DNA of 14,859 bases, taken from NCBI GenBank assembly GCA_900542425.1, contig UQNQ01000034.1, positions 1 to 14,859 on the forward strand, read 5' to 3'. A program made the position numbers and the translations under genes. The notes below the pieces were generated by a model, which had not been told where the DNA came from, made no database searches, and was given only the letters and a program-made list of their open reading frames with translations. Each line of letters begins with the position of its first letter. Positions within the stretch are counted from its first letter, which is position 1. This document shows, piece after piece, positions 7,778 through 14,743 of the stretch. This DNA comes from an uncultured Eubacteriales bacterium (lineage in GTDB: Bacteria; Bacillota; Clostridia; Oscillospirales; CAG-272).

Positions 7778-7815
7778 AGAAAGGAAGAGGATGCCACGGC
7801 ATCCTCTTCCTTTCT
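7778..7815 (-). terminator. 18-bp perfect hairpin at the 3' end of the housekeeping operon
   Basis: AGAAAGGAAGAGGATGCC (7778-7795) and its exact reverse complement (7798-7815) are separated by AC. On the minus strand this hairpin forms 27 bases after the M18 stop, so it probably ends or protects that transcript. Neither flank has a true T tract (minus strand continues TATTGAATATTG), so it is an atypical terminator, and mRNA 3'-end protection or an inverted-repeat element is also possible. Confidence 0.55.
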
Positions 7816-7842
7816 ATTTCAGCTATTCAGATATTACTTTCG

Positions 7843-9255
7843 TTATGCTTTAAAAAATGCTTCGATTGCTTTATGTGTCATATAGACATCGGTCTTGGAG
7901 ACAACCTCATACGGCGCATGCATGGAGATCACCGGAACGCCGAGATCAATCACATCAACATTTTTTTCCGCGATAAATTTAGCAACCGTACCACCGCCGC
8001 CGCCGTCGACCTTGCCAAGCTCTGAAGTCTGCCAAACCACACCGGCTGCGTCAAGCACATTTCTCACATAGCCCACAAATTCCGCAGAAGCATCGTTAGA
8101 ACCGGATTTTCCGCGCGCCCCCGTAAATTTGGTGATTACCACACCGTAATTGACAAAGCAAGCGTTTCTTCTCTCGTTTACCTCAGGGAAGTTCGGATCA
8201 AACGCTGCATTCACGTCAGATGACAGACATTTGGAATTGGCACGCACAACCGCTTCAGAAACACCGAGTGTATTTGCGAGATCTGCAATGATATCAAAAT
8301 AGATCGCACTTTGCATCCCGCTATTTCCCTCGGAACCGATCTCCTCTTTGTCAGCAAGCACTGCCATTGTCGTATGTACCGGATTTTCTACCGCAATCAG
8401 TGCAGTCAGCGACGGATAAGCACAAACCTTATCGTCGTGTCCGTAAGCACCGATAAGACTCCTGTCAAATCCGATATCACGCGCCTTATATGCCGGCACA
8501 GCACACAGCTCCGCGCTCATCAGATCCGCTTCCGTAATCCCGTATTTGTCATGGAGAAGCTTCAGAATGTTCAGCTTGACCGCTTCGGAAAGATTTTTCT
8601 CAAACGGCCGTGAACCGGAAAGAAGATTCAGTTGTTCACCAGAGATTCCGTCGGCAAGTGACTTTCTCATCTGATCACCCGCAAGATGCGGAAGCAGATC
8701 GTCAATATAGAAAATCGGATCGCTCTCCTCTTCCCCGACAATTACATCCACTGTAGTTCCGTCTGCCTTCGTCACCACACCATGCAGCGCAAGCGGTATC
8801 GTTGTCCACTGATATTTTTTGATTCCGCCGTAATAATGCGTCTTAAGGAAGCCAAGTCCCTCTGCCTCATAAAGAGGATGCTGCTTCAAATCCACTCTGG
8901 GTGAATCGATATGAGCGGCGGAAAAATAAACACCGCATGTAAGAGGCTCGGTTCCAAGAACAAAAGCGGAAAGGCTTTTTCCACGATTATTGTAATAATA
9001 TTTTCCGCCGGGGATGACCTTCATTCCAAATGTATAGGGAATAAATCCGTTCTTTTCGAGCAACGCTGCGCTCTCTTTTACAAATTCCCGCTCGGTTTTT
9101 CCCTTGTCAAGAAATTTTTTGTAGCCTTCTGCATATTCGTAGGCCTTTGCAATTTCCTCGTCGGAGAGTACCTCATACGTATTTTTCGCCTTGTAGAACA
9201 GCTCATCCTTGAGCTTTTGACCTAATGTTTTTTCTTTGTTTTCTTGTTCTGCCAT
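7843..9255 (-). CDS. M18 family metallo-aminopeptidase
   Basis: A 470-residue zinc aminopeptidase that removes N-terminal residues from peptides in the cytoplasm; the M18 family includes aspartyl aminopeptidase and yeast Ape1. Ligands by motif are H115 in SAAHIDSPR, D274 in GHDDK, catalytic E304 and ligand E305 in DKEEIGSEG, D347 in SSDVNAAFDP and H446 in SMHAPYEV. All are present, with the family glycine run GGGGG at about 418-422. The length is normal. I chose the ATG at 9255 because AAGAAAGGA (complement of 9267-9275) is 11 bases upstream of it; the in-frame ATG at 9267 overlaps that ribosome site and is unlikely to be used. It is the last gene of the minus-strand run, 50 bases after the transglycosylase, with no clear promoter of its own. 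Its role is probably peptide recycling. Confidence 0.92.
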   Translation of the reverse strand: MAEQENKEKTLGQKLKDELFYKAKNTYEVLSDEEIAKAYEYAEGYKKFLDKGKTEREFVKESAALLEKNGFIPYTFGMKVIPGGKYYYNNRGKSLSAFVLGTEPLTCGVYFSAAHIDSPRVDLKQHPLYEAEGLGFLKTHYYGGIKKYQWTTIPLALHGVVTKADGTTVDVIVGEEESDPIFYIDDLLPHLAGDQMRKSLADGISGEQLNLLSGSRPFEKNLSEAVKLNILKLLHDKYGITEADLMSAELCAVPAYKARDIGFDRSLIGAYGHDDKVCAYPSLTALIAVENPVHTTMAVLADKEEIGSEGNSGMQSAIYFDIIADLANTLGVSEAVVRANSKCLSSDVNAAFDPNFPEVNERRNACFVNYGVVITKFTGARGKSGSNDASAEFVGYVRNVLDAAGVVWQTSELGKVDGGGGGTVAKFIAEKNVDVIDLGVPVISMHAPYEVVSKTDVYMTHKAIEAFFKA

Positions 9256-9266
9256 ATAAACCAACA

Positions 9267-9275
9267 TCCTTTCTT
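9267..9275 (-). promoter_or_regulatory. Ribosome binding site that decides the M18 start
   Basis: Minus strand AAGAAAGGA. Its last base is also the A of an in-frame ATG at 9267, leaving no spacing for that codon. The second ATG at 9255 has an 11-base gap, somewhat long but workable, so translation should start there. Confidence 0.6.
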
Positions 9276-9305
9276 GATTTCAATTTATATAAATACCGCT
9301 CTTCC

Positions 9306-10391
9306 TTATGGATCAGGATACCGAGCGAGATATTCCTCATAAAATGTCATGACCTTGCGGACATAACGCTTTGTCTGATCACGCGGGATATTTTCAACGA
9401 TTAACGTTTTTCCGTCGGTTGAATAAGCGGGATCGGCAAGCCAATCTCTGACATTACCGATGCCGCCGTTATATGCCGCGGCAAGCTGTTCATAACCGTC
9501 CAGACGTTCATCAAGCCAATGAAGATAATAAGTTCCGCATTTGACATTGAATTCCGCATCAAACAAATCCTCAAAATCCTCTTCCAGCTTTAAATTTGCT
9601 TTGATATCCGTCTCATAAGTAGGTTTTGTGATCTGCATCATGCCGACAGCACCGGTCGGAGAAACCGATGACGGAATAAAAGAGCTTTCCGCTTTGATAA
9701 TTGCCATGACAAACCGCGGATCCATCTTATAGATTTCTCCGTATTTGACCGCCCATTCGTAACACAGTTTTTCACTTACCGTTTCTTTCTCGGGAAGTTC
9801 TTTCTTTCCGTAAAGCTCATCATACTTGGTCTTATAGGAAAGAACACGCAGCACATAATCGCGTGTTTCTTTAAACGGAATTTTTTCTATGATAAGACCG
9901 CTTGTCGTTGAGAGGTTTTCATCAGCAAGCCATTTTTCCACATTGCCGATTCCCGCATTATAGGCAGCAAGCGCTTCAACTGAGGACCCGAAATAATGAT
10001 ACCATTTGGCATAATAATACGTACCCGCCTGAATGTTCTCTTTCGCCTCAAATAAAACCTCTGCATCTCCGTCAAGTCCGATATTTTCCCTGATATCGGA
10101 TAAATAAGTCTCCGGCATAACCTGCATCAAGCCAATGGCTCCGGACGGAGATACTGCTGTTTGACAAAAACCGCTTTCTGCCTTGATGATTGCATAAATC
10201 ATATTTTCTTCTATCTGATATTCGGCAGAATATTCTTCCACATATTCGTCAAAAAGGCGCGGATAAAACCATGTATCGACCCATTTCTTCATATCTCCGG
10301 AACCTGCGACAAAAATCAAAACGATAATAAGCAGGAAAAGCAAGATCGTTTTCCACGTTCGCGCCGCGAAGCATCGTTTTTTTGTATTCAT
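9306..10391 (-). CDS. Membrane-anchored lytic transglycosylase with two SLT domains
   Basis: A 361-residue predicted peptidoglycan lytic transglycosylase, cleaving MurNAc-GlcNAc bonds with 1,6-anhydro product formation. A hydrophobic helix at about 14-30 after a basic N-terminus anchors or exports it. Two complete SLT catalytic domains follow in tandem. Domain 1 (about 50-195) has AIIKAESGF with catalytic E72, GLMQVMP at 87-93 and AAYNAGIGNVEKWL. Domain 2 (about 212-357) has AIIKAESSF with E235, GMMQITKP and AAYNGGIGNVRDWL. Both keep the essential Glu, and the repeats are 163 residues apart. One SLT domain is usual for such short proteins. The ATG overlaps the coaE stop by 4 bases (ATGA), with AAAGGAG inside the coaE end, which indicates translational coupling. 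It may act in cell-wall turnover or secretion-system assembly. Confidence 0.9.
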   Translation of the reverse strand: MNTKKRCFAARTWKTILLFLLIIVLIFVAGSGDMKKWVDTWFYPRLFDEYVEEYSAEYQIEENMIYAIIKAESGFCQTAVSPSGAIGLMQVMPETYLSDIRENIGLDGDAEVLFEAKENIQAGTYYYAKWYHYFGSSVEALAAYNAGIGNVEKWLADENLSTTSGLIIEKIPFKETRDYVLRVLSYKTKYDELYGKKELPEKETVSEKLCYEWAVKYGEIYKMDPRFVMAIIKAESSFIPSSVSPTGAVGMMQITKPTYETDIKANLKLEEDFEDLFDAEFNVKCGTYYLHWLDERLDGYEQLAAAYNGGIGNVRDWLADPAYSTDGKTLIVENIPRDQTKRYVRKVMTFYEEYLARYPDP

Positions 10392-10981
10392 GAGCTTCTC
10401 CTTTTTTCGATAGAATCAAAAATCTTGGAAAACGCAGAAAAAAGCGCTTGCCTGTCACCGTCATTTCGAATGACAAAATCACACCGATCCACAAAAAAAG
10501 TATCATCATGCTGAAACGAACGTCTGGCCGCAAGCTCATCCTTGCTTCTTCCGTCGCGCACGGCAAGCCGTTCTATCGCCGTATTCCGGTCGGCAATAAC
10601 ACCAACAGTCACATCACAAACCGATTCCAACGCATATTCAAAAAGCAGCGGAGCATCGACAACGGCATTCTCTCCCATCTGTCTTGCCGATTCTATTTCC
10701 TGCATAACGCTTTTATAAATCATAGGCGCAATCAGCTGATTCAGACGATCCAATTCTTTTCCGTCGGAAAAGACAAGTCCTGCAAGTTTTTTTCTGTCAA
10801 CAGCCCCAGAGGTAATATATTCCGCCCCGAAAGCTTCTTTAATTTTTAAGAGATAATCGGCATTTCGGTCTAACTCGTGAACAAGCACGTCACAGTCAAT
10901 GATCCGATACCCTTTCTTCTCAAAAAACGAGGCAACCGTACTTTTCCCCGCGCCGGACGGCCCGGTAAGTCCGATGATCAT
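10388..10981 (-). CDS. coaE: Dephospho-CoA kinase
   Basis: A 197-residue P-loop kinase that phosphorylates the 3'-hydroxyl of dephospho-CoA with ATP, the last step of CoA synthesis, in the cytoplasm. The Walker A motif GPSGAGKS is at 7-14, followed by IDCDVLVHEL at 28-37 with the conserved Asp pair. Then come VVDAPLLFE at 107-115 and a lid segment VRDGRSKDELAARRSFQ at 141-157, whose R and Q end motif is typical of CoaE. The length is normal. GGAG (complement of 10987-10990) lies 5 bases before the ATG. It is 40 bases after sua5 and overlaps the transglycosylase start by 4 bases. A CoaE gene beside a lytic transglycosylase gene is, to my knowledge, recurrent in clostridial genomes. Confidence 0.95.
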   Translation of the reverse strand: MIIGLTGPSGAGKSTVASFFEKKGYRIIDCDVLVHELDRNADYLLKIKEAFGAEYITSGAVDRKKLAGLVFSDGKELDRLNQLIAPMIYKSVMQEIESARQMGENAVVDAPLLFEYALESVCDVTVGVIADRNTAIERLAVRDGRSKDELAARRSFQHDDTFFVDRCDFVIRNDGDRQALFSAFSKIFDSIEKRRSS

Positions 10982-11021
10982 ATATACTCCGTTCTGCCGC
11001 GCCGCGGCTCTTCATAATATT

Positions 11022-12074
11022 CTATAAATCAATCACGGTATATCCCGATGCTTTGAGCATTCGATTGTAAAGCGCAAGTCCGATTCCTTCCAAGCCGTCT
11101 GTCACTGCATAAATTTCAGGAGCATCCGTATCGTCAAAGCGGCGCAAGCAATCAAAAAGATGTTTGGAATGCTCCGCACTGTCCCGCTTTTTCCCGAAAG
11201 TCATCACATTTTTCCCGCAAAGTATTGGTGCGTATTCGTCAAAGCAAAGAATACCGACCTTTGGATTTTCCCGGAGCTTTTCCAAAAGAAACGCTTCGGC
11301 ACGACGGTCAAAATCGCCGTTCCCTGCATCCCTTATCAGGAAAACCCTGACACGCGGCGCGTAATGACGGTACTTCATACCCGGAGCCAGCGGCACCGCG
11401 CCCTCAGGTAATTTTTCCGTGACACCGGAATCAAGGATCACATTCGGGCAAACCGTTCTTAACATCTCAGGCGTCACAGCGCCGGGACGCAGAACCGTAA
11501 TGAGATTCTCTCCAAGCTTCACAACCGTGGACTCCAAGCCCACCTCACAGTCTCCGCCATCCAAAATCACATCGATTTTACCGTCCAAATCATCGATCAC
11601 ATGGCGCGCACAGGTCGGACTCGGGCGTCCCGATAAATTGGCGCTCGGAGCCGCAACCGGAATGCCGGCAAGCTGAATCAGCGTGCGCGCAATCCGATTG
11701 CCCGGGCAGCGGATCCCAACGCTGTCAAGTCCTCCCGTGACCGACAACGGAATACAATCCCGCTTCGGCAAAACAACCGTAAGAGGTCCCGGCATAAACG
11801 CCTCTGCAAGTCTGCGGTAAAGTGTCCCCGCCACCGCATATCTGTCCGCATCCTCCGGCTTTGCCACATGGACAATCAGCGGATTGTCGCTTGGCCGCCC
11901 TTTTGCCGCATAAATTTTCTTTGCCGCTTCGGAATCCGTCGCATCCGCACCAAGGCCGTATACGGTCTCCGTCGGAAATGCGACCAGTCCCCCTCGTGCC
12001 AGCACAGCGGCAGCGCCTGCAAGCTGAGGCTCCAGCGGCTGTCTCTCATCTATCTGAATCCATTCCGTTTTCAT
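11022..12074 (-). CDS. sua5: L-threonylcarbamoyladenylate synthase, Sua5 type
   Basis: A 350-residue enzyme that makes threonylcarbamoyl-AMP from threonine, bicarbonate and ATP, for the t6A37 modification of ANN-decoding tRNAs. The YrdC domain fills about 1-210, with FPTETVYGLG at 33-42, KGRPSDNP at 58-65, SANLSGRPSPT at 144-154 and GLESTVV at 179-185. The linker APGMKYRHYAP at 230-240 leads to the C-terminal Sua5 domain (to 350). This is therefore the two-domain Sua5 (TsaC2) form, not the short TsaC. I chose the ATG at 12074 because AGAGGA (complement of 12081-12086) is 6 bases upstream; an in-frame TTG at 12080 directly abuts that site. It is 23 bases after prfA and 40 before coaE. The partners TsaB, TsaD and TsaE are not in the window. 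Confidence 0.95.
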   Translation of the reverse strand: MKTEWIQIDERQPLEPQLAGAAAVLARGGLVAFPTETVYGLGADATDSEAAKKIYAAKGRPSDNPLIVHVAKPEDADRYAVAGTLYRRLAEAFMPGPLTVVLPKRDCIPLSVTGGLDSVGIRCPGNRIARTLIQLAGIPVAAPSANLSGRPSPTCARHVIDDLDGKIDVILDGGDCEVGLESTVVKLGENLITVLRPGAVTPEMLRTVCPNVILDSGVTEKLPEGAVPLAPGMKYRHYAPRVRVFLIRDAGNGDFDRRAEAFLLEKLRENPKVGILCFDEYAPILCGKNVMTFGKKRDSAEHSKHLFDCLRRFDDTDAPEIYAVTDGLEGIGLALYNRMLKASGYTVIDL

Positions 12075-12097
12075 ATACAATCCTCTGAGGACAACGC

Positions 12098-13171
12098 TTA
12101 CAAAGCCTCTCCCCGTCCAAGTTTTTTTGCCGCATCGGCGGCAATCAGCGCATCGACAACCGGACCGATTTTCCCATCCATAAAAGTATCCAATGTATAA
12201 AGTGTCAATCCGATTCTGTGATCGGTAACACGCCCCTGAGGAAAATTATAGGTACGGATCCGCTCGCTGCGATCCCCCGTTCCAACCTGTCTGCGGCGTT
12301 CATCCGCAAGTTCCCCGTCCCGCCTTGTTTTTTCCATATCGTATAAGCGCGCACGCAGAAGCTTCATCGCTTTATCTCTGTTTTTGAATTGGCTCCGTTC
12401 CTCCTGACATTCCACCACAATTCCGCTCGGTTTGTGAAGAATCCGAATCGCGGATTCTGTCTTATTGATATGCTGTCCGCCCGCACCACTCGATTTACAG
12501 GTTTGAATCTCAAGATCGGCAGGATGAATCACAACCTCAACATCCTCTATCTCCGGTAGTACGGCGACTGTCACCGCAGAAGTATGAATTCTTCCCTGAG
12601 ATTCTGTTTCAGGAACACGCTGCACACGATGAACACCGCTTTCAAATTTCAGTTTTGAATAAGCGCCCTCACCGTCAACGGAAAAAGCGATTTCCTTGAA
12701 TCCGCCGAGTTCCGTCGGATTCATGGACAGAATTTCCGTATGCCAACCGGAAGCCGCCGCATACATCGAATACATGCGGTAAAGATCGCTCACAAACAGT
12801 GCAGATTCGTCTCCTCCGGTACCTGCACGGATTTCCATAATAACGCTTTTTTCATCATTTGGGTCTCTCGGAACCAGCAAAAGTCTGAGTTCTTCCTCAC
12901 AATCTGAAATCTTTGCTTTTGCCGTCTTCCATTCTTCCTCCGCAAAAGCACGCATCTCTGCATCGGATGCAGCGTCGCGCAAATCAGCCGCCTCCTCCGC
13001 CTCCTTTTCATATCTCCGATATTCGCGTAGCTTCTCCACAATCGGAAGTAAGCGGCGATGTTCTTTCATATACGCCCGGAGCTTGTCCGCGTCGAAAGCC
13101 GCCTCGGGAGCTGCAAAGCTTCGCTCGAGTTCTTCAAAACGTGATTCAATTTCCTTGAGTTTATCGAGCAT
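12098..13171 (-). CDS. prfA: Peptide chain release factor 1
   Basis: A 357-residue class I release factor that recognises UAA and UAG in the ribosomal A site and triggers peptide release. The coiled, charged N-terminal domain covers about 1-105. AGTGGDESALF (116-126) is family-typical. The PxT anticodon-like tripeptide is PET at 187-189 (VPETESQGRIHTSA), which marks RF1 rather than RF2. The catalytic GGQ is at 231-233 in SSGAGGQHINKTES. No frameshift is present, which also fits RF1. AAAGGAGG sits 5 bases before the ATG. It heads the minus-strand run, behind a TTGCAT/TATAAT promoter and a leader of about 170 bases. The gene for the GGQ methylase PrmC, often adjacent, is absent here. Confidence 0.97.
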   Translation of the reverse strand: MLDKLKEIESRFEELERSFAAPEAAFDADKLRAYMKEHRRLLPIVEKLREYRRYEKEAEEAADLRDAASDAEMRAFAEEEWKTAKAKISDCEEELRLLLVPRDPNDEKSVIMEIRAGTGGDESALFVSDLYRMYSMYAAASGWHTEILSMNPTELGGFKEIAFSVDGEGAYSKLKFESGVHRVQRVPETESQGRIHTSAVTVAVLPEIEDVEVVIHPADLEIQTCKSSGAGGQHINKTESAIRILHKPSGIVVECQEERSQFKNRDKAMKLLRARLYDMEKTRRDGELADERRRQVGTGDRSERIRTYNFPQGRVTDHRIGLTLYTLDTFMDGKIGPVVDALIAADAAKKLGRGEAL

Positions 13172-13348
13172 CTGCTCCTCCTTTATTTTATCGGAATCCT
13201 TCTATATTTTTGTTTTTCACAAATTGGACGCATAGAAAACATCGCCCGACAAAATTCATAGAACGATGATATAAAACCATAAAAGCACAAGCATCTAATC
13301 TTTCTTTTTTCCAAAATTATAGAAATAATAAAATTATCAGTAAAATTT

Positions 13349-13377
13349 ATTATACTCTGTTTCCGGCATAAATGCAA
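13349..13377 (-). promoter_or_regulatory. Promoter of the prfA-sua5-coaE operon
   Basis: Minus strand TTGCAT (complement of 13372-13377), 17 bases, then perfect TATAAT (complement of 13349-13354). The start would be near 13341, giving a leader of about 170 bases before prfA. Confidence 0.78.
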
Positions 13378-13503
13378 GTATTTCCAAAGGATAATGTGTT
13401 TTTTCATCTTTCAGATTGCAAAAGAAAACAAGAGAAAATACGAGAAAAACAGGATATATGGCACTCTAAATTGAAAATTATAAAAATATTTTCGAAAAAT
13501 CTG

Positions 13504-13532
13504 TTGACAAGTATCTTCATCTATGCTATAAT
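13504..13532 (+). promoter_or_regulatory. Consensus promoter of rplM-rpsI
   Basis: TTGACA (13504-13509), 17 bases, TATAAT (13527-13532), with TGC just before the -10 as an extended element and an A/T-rich stretch just upstream. Every consensus base matches, as expected for a highly expressed ribosomal protein operon. The start point should be near 13539. Confidence 0.95.
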
Positions 13533-13539
13533 CCTAGCG

Positions 13540-13595
13540 TTACAAAAAAAGAAAAGGCATTTTTATGCCCAAACGATTCATGGAGGAGTTACAGA
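13540..13595 (+). promoter_or_regulatory. Possible L13-type ribosomal leader
   Basis: The 5' leader between promoter and rplM contains a hairpin, GGCAT (13556-13560) with ATGCC (13565-13569) around a TTTT loop. The ribosome site GGAGGAG (13582-13588) lies 8 bases before the ATG. Bacillota are known to carry a short autoregulatory L13 leader at this spot. Position and size fit, but the fold seen here is simple and I cannot match it to the family model by eye. Confidence 0.4.
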
Positions 13596-14027
13596 ATGTC
13601 AACTTATATGGCAAAAAAAGAAACTCTGGAACGGAAATGGTATGTCATCGATGCGGCCAATAAACCTCTCGGTAAAACCGCCGTCGCTGCCGCCAACATT
13701 CTCAGAGGCAAACACCGTCCCGAGTTTACACCGCATGTAGACTGCGGTGAATTCGTTATCATTATCAATGCATCAAAAGCGGTTCTCACGGGAAAGAAGC
13801 TTGAGCAAAAATACTACCGCCGTCATTCCGGTTATATCGGAGGACTCAAAGAGATTCAGTATAAAACTCTCATGGCAACGAAACCTGAACTTGCCATGCG
13901 TCTTGCGGTAAAAGGAATGCTTCCTCACAACACAATCGGAGACAACAGCATTACCCGTCTGAAAGTGTATGCGGGACCTGAGCACAAACAGCAGGCACAG
14001 AAGCCGATTCCCTACACGGCAGACTGA
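13596..14027 (+). CDS. rplM: 50S ribosomal protein L13
   Basis: A 143-residue early-assembling 50S protein that binds 23S rRNA. Its hallmarks are RKWYVIDAANKPLG (13-26), LRGKHRPEFTPHVDCGEFV (36-54), YYRRHSGYIGGLKE (73-86), AVKGMLPHN (104-112) and LKVYAGPEHKQQAQKP (122-137). The length is normal. The first ATG is favoured by GGAGGAG 8 bases upstream; M5 is in frame but too far from it. It is the first gene of an operon with rpsI, 19 bases apart. Confidence 0.98.
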   Translation: MSTYMAKKETLERKWYVIDAANKPLGKTAVAAANILRGKHRPEFTPHVDCGEFVIIINASKAVLTGKKLEQKYYRRHSGYIGGLKEIQYKTLMATKPELAMRLAVKGMLPHNTIGDNSITRLKVYAGPEHKQQAQKPIPYTAD

Positions 14028-14046
14028 GAAAGGAAGGTAGAGAAGA

Positions 14047-14448
14047 ATGTATACGAGTGCAAAGCCTTATTTCTACGGCACAGGCAGAAGAAAAAAATCC
14101 ATTGCCCGCGTCCGCATTTATCCCGGAACCGGAACCATTACCATCAATAAACGTGACATCGACGATTATTTCGGTCTTGAGACACTGAAGCTCATTGTCA
14201 ATCAGCCTTTTGCTGTTACAGGCACAGAAGGTAAGTTCGATATTGTCTGCACTGCTGCCGGCGGCGGAATTTCCGGACAGGCAGGTGCAATCCGTCACGG
14301 CGTCGCCAAAGCATTGCTTCAGGCAGACGAAACCTATAAACCGCTTCTCAAAAAAGCCGGACTTCTCACCCGTGACCCGAGAATGAAAGAAAGAAAGAAA
14401 TACGGACTCAAAGCGGCTCGCCGCGCTCCGCAGTTCTCCAAGAGATAA
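14047..14448 (+). CDS. rpsI: 30S ribosomal protein S9
   Basis: A 133-residue 30S head protein whose C-terminal tail reaches the P-site tRNA. Its motifs are GTGRRKKSIARVRIYPGTG (11-29), VNQPFAVTGTEGKFDI (51-66), AAGGGISGQAGAIRHGVAKA (70-89) and RDPRMKERKKYGLKAARRAP (109-128), ending in the conserved QFSKR tail. AAAGGAAGG (14029-14037) precedes the ATG at 9 bases. It is cotranscribed with rplM, and a strong terminator follows 18 bases after the stop. Confidence 0.98.
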   Translation: MYTSAKPYFYGTGRRKKSIARVRIYPGTGTITINKRDIDDYFGLETLKLIVNQPFAVTGTEGKFDIVCTAAGGGISGQAGAIRHGVAKALLQADETYKPLLKKAGLLTRDPRMKERKKYGLKAARRAPQFSKR

Positions 14449-14466
14449 GCTCTATAAAAAGTGGTC

Positions 14467-14501
14467 AAAAACCCCGGAACTACGCGGTTTCCGGGGTTTT
14501 T
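14467..14501. terminator. Intrinsic terminator of rplM-rpsI
   Basis: AAAAACCCCGGAA (14467-14479) pairs perfectly with TTCCGGGGTTTTT (14489-14501) around a 9-base loop. The A and T flanks make it usable on both strands. It is 18 bases past the rpsI stop. Confidence 0.95.
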
Positions 14502-14512
14502 CCTTTTCAAAT

Positions 14513-14530
14513 GGTTTGACGCAATTTGAC
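14513..14530. repeat. Left copy of phased TTTGAC repeat
   Basis: GGTTTGACGCAATTTGAC holds TTTGAC at 14515 and 14525, exactly 10 bases apart. It matches 14692-14709 at 15 of 18 positions, 179 bases away. Confidence 0.6.
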
Positions 14531-14536
14531 AGAACG

Positions 14537-14599
14537 AAGCCTCTTTTAACCCGTTTTCTATGGGTTAAATGGTGGACAACCACCCCAAAAAGAGGGCTT
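14537..14599 (+). other. Foldable three-way junction
   Basis: Outer stem AAGCCTCTTTT (14537-14547) pairs with AAAAGAGGGCTT (14588-14599), 11 pairs with one bulged G. Inside lie AACCC/GGGTT (14548-14552 with 14562-14566, extendable by three T-A pairs if the outer stem frays) and GGTGG-ACAA-CCACC (14571-14584). The nested pairing is consistent with a structured RNA on the plus strand. Confidence 0.5.
14559..14581. repeat. Bipartite motif, copy 1
   Basis: TATGGGTTAAA (14559-14569), four bases, GGACAACC (14574-14581). Copy 2 follows 40 bases later. Confidence 0.65.
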
Positions 14600-14622
14600 A
14601 TGGGTTAAAAAATAGGACAACC
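14599..14622. repeat. Bipartite motif, copy 2
   Basis: TATGGGTTAAA (14599-14609), five bases, GGACAACC (14615-14622). Both half-motifs are identical to copy 1 while the spacer differs. Confidence 0.65.
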
Positions 14623-14691
14623 GAGACGCGATTTTGGGATGCCAAGGGGATGTTTATTTATACATCTCCAAGAGACCTTTTTCGTGAAAAC

Positions 14692-14718
14692 GGTTTGTCT
14701 GAATTTGACCTAATTTGA
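14692..14718. repeat. Right copy of phased TTTGAC repeat
   Basis: TTTGTC (14694), TTTGAC (14704) and TTTGAA (14714) lie 10 bases apart. The first 18 bases match the left copy at 15 positions. Confidence 0.6.
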
Positions 14719-14743
14719 ACAAAAGAGAATAAATCTAATCGCC

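Larger units (their letters stand above)
13172..13595. other. Divergent prfA/rplM intergenic region
   Basis: The region holds two divergent sigma-A promoters, the long AT-rich prfA leader (13172-13341) and a very A/T-rich tract at about 13468-13500 just upstream of the rplM -35 box, which could act as an UP element. Short frames can be read in the prfA leader, but none has a good ribosome site and a recognisable product. No repeat, tRNA or further gene is visible. Confidence 0.65.

Noticed and set aside
12078..12080. TTG start for sua5
   Set aside because: It abuts the AGAGGA ribosome site with no spacing; ATG 12074 is correctly spaced.
13183..13239. Minus-strand frame ending MFSMRPICEKQKYRRIPIK, resembling part of ribosomal protein L36
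   Set aside because: The likeness to the L36 KPICEKCK motif covers about ten residues only; the zinc ligands and the rest of L36 are absent, so chance is more likely than an rpmJ remnant.
13260..13298. 12-codon hydrophobic frame in the prfA leader (MLVLLWFYIIVL)
   Set aside because: It has only a weak purine stretch upstream, no attenuator structure and no coding support.
14685..14698. Second cre-like sequence TGAAAACGGTTTGT
   Set aside because: The conserved C near the 3' end is missing and no promoter is nearby; it is better explained as part of the TTTGAC repeat block.
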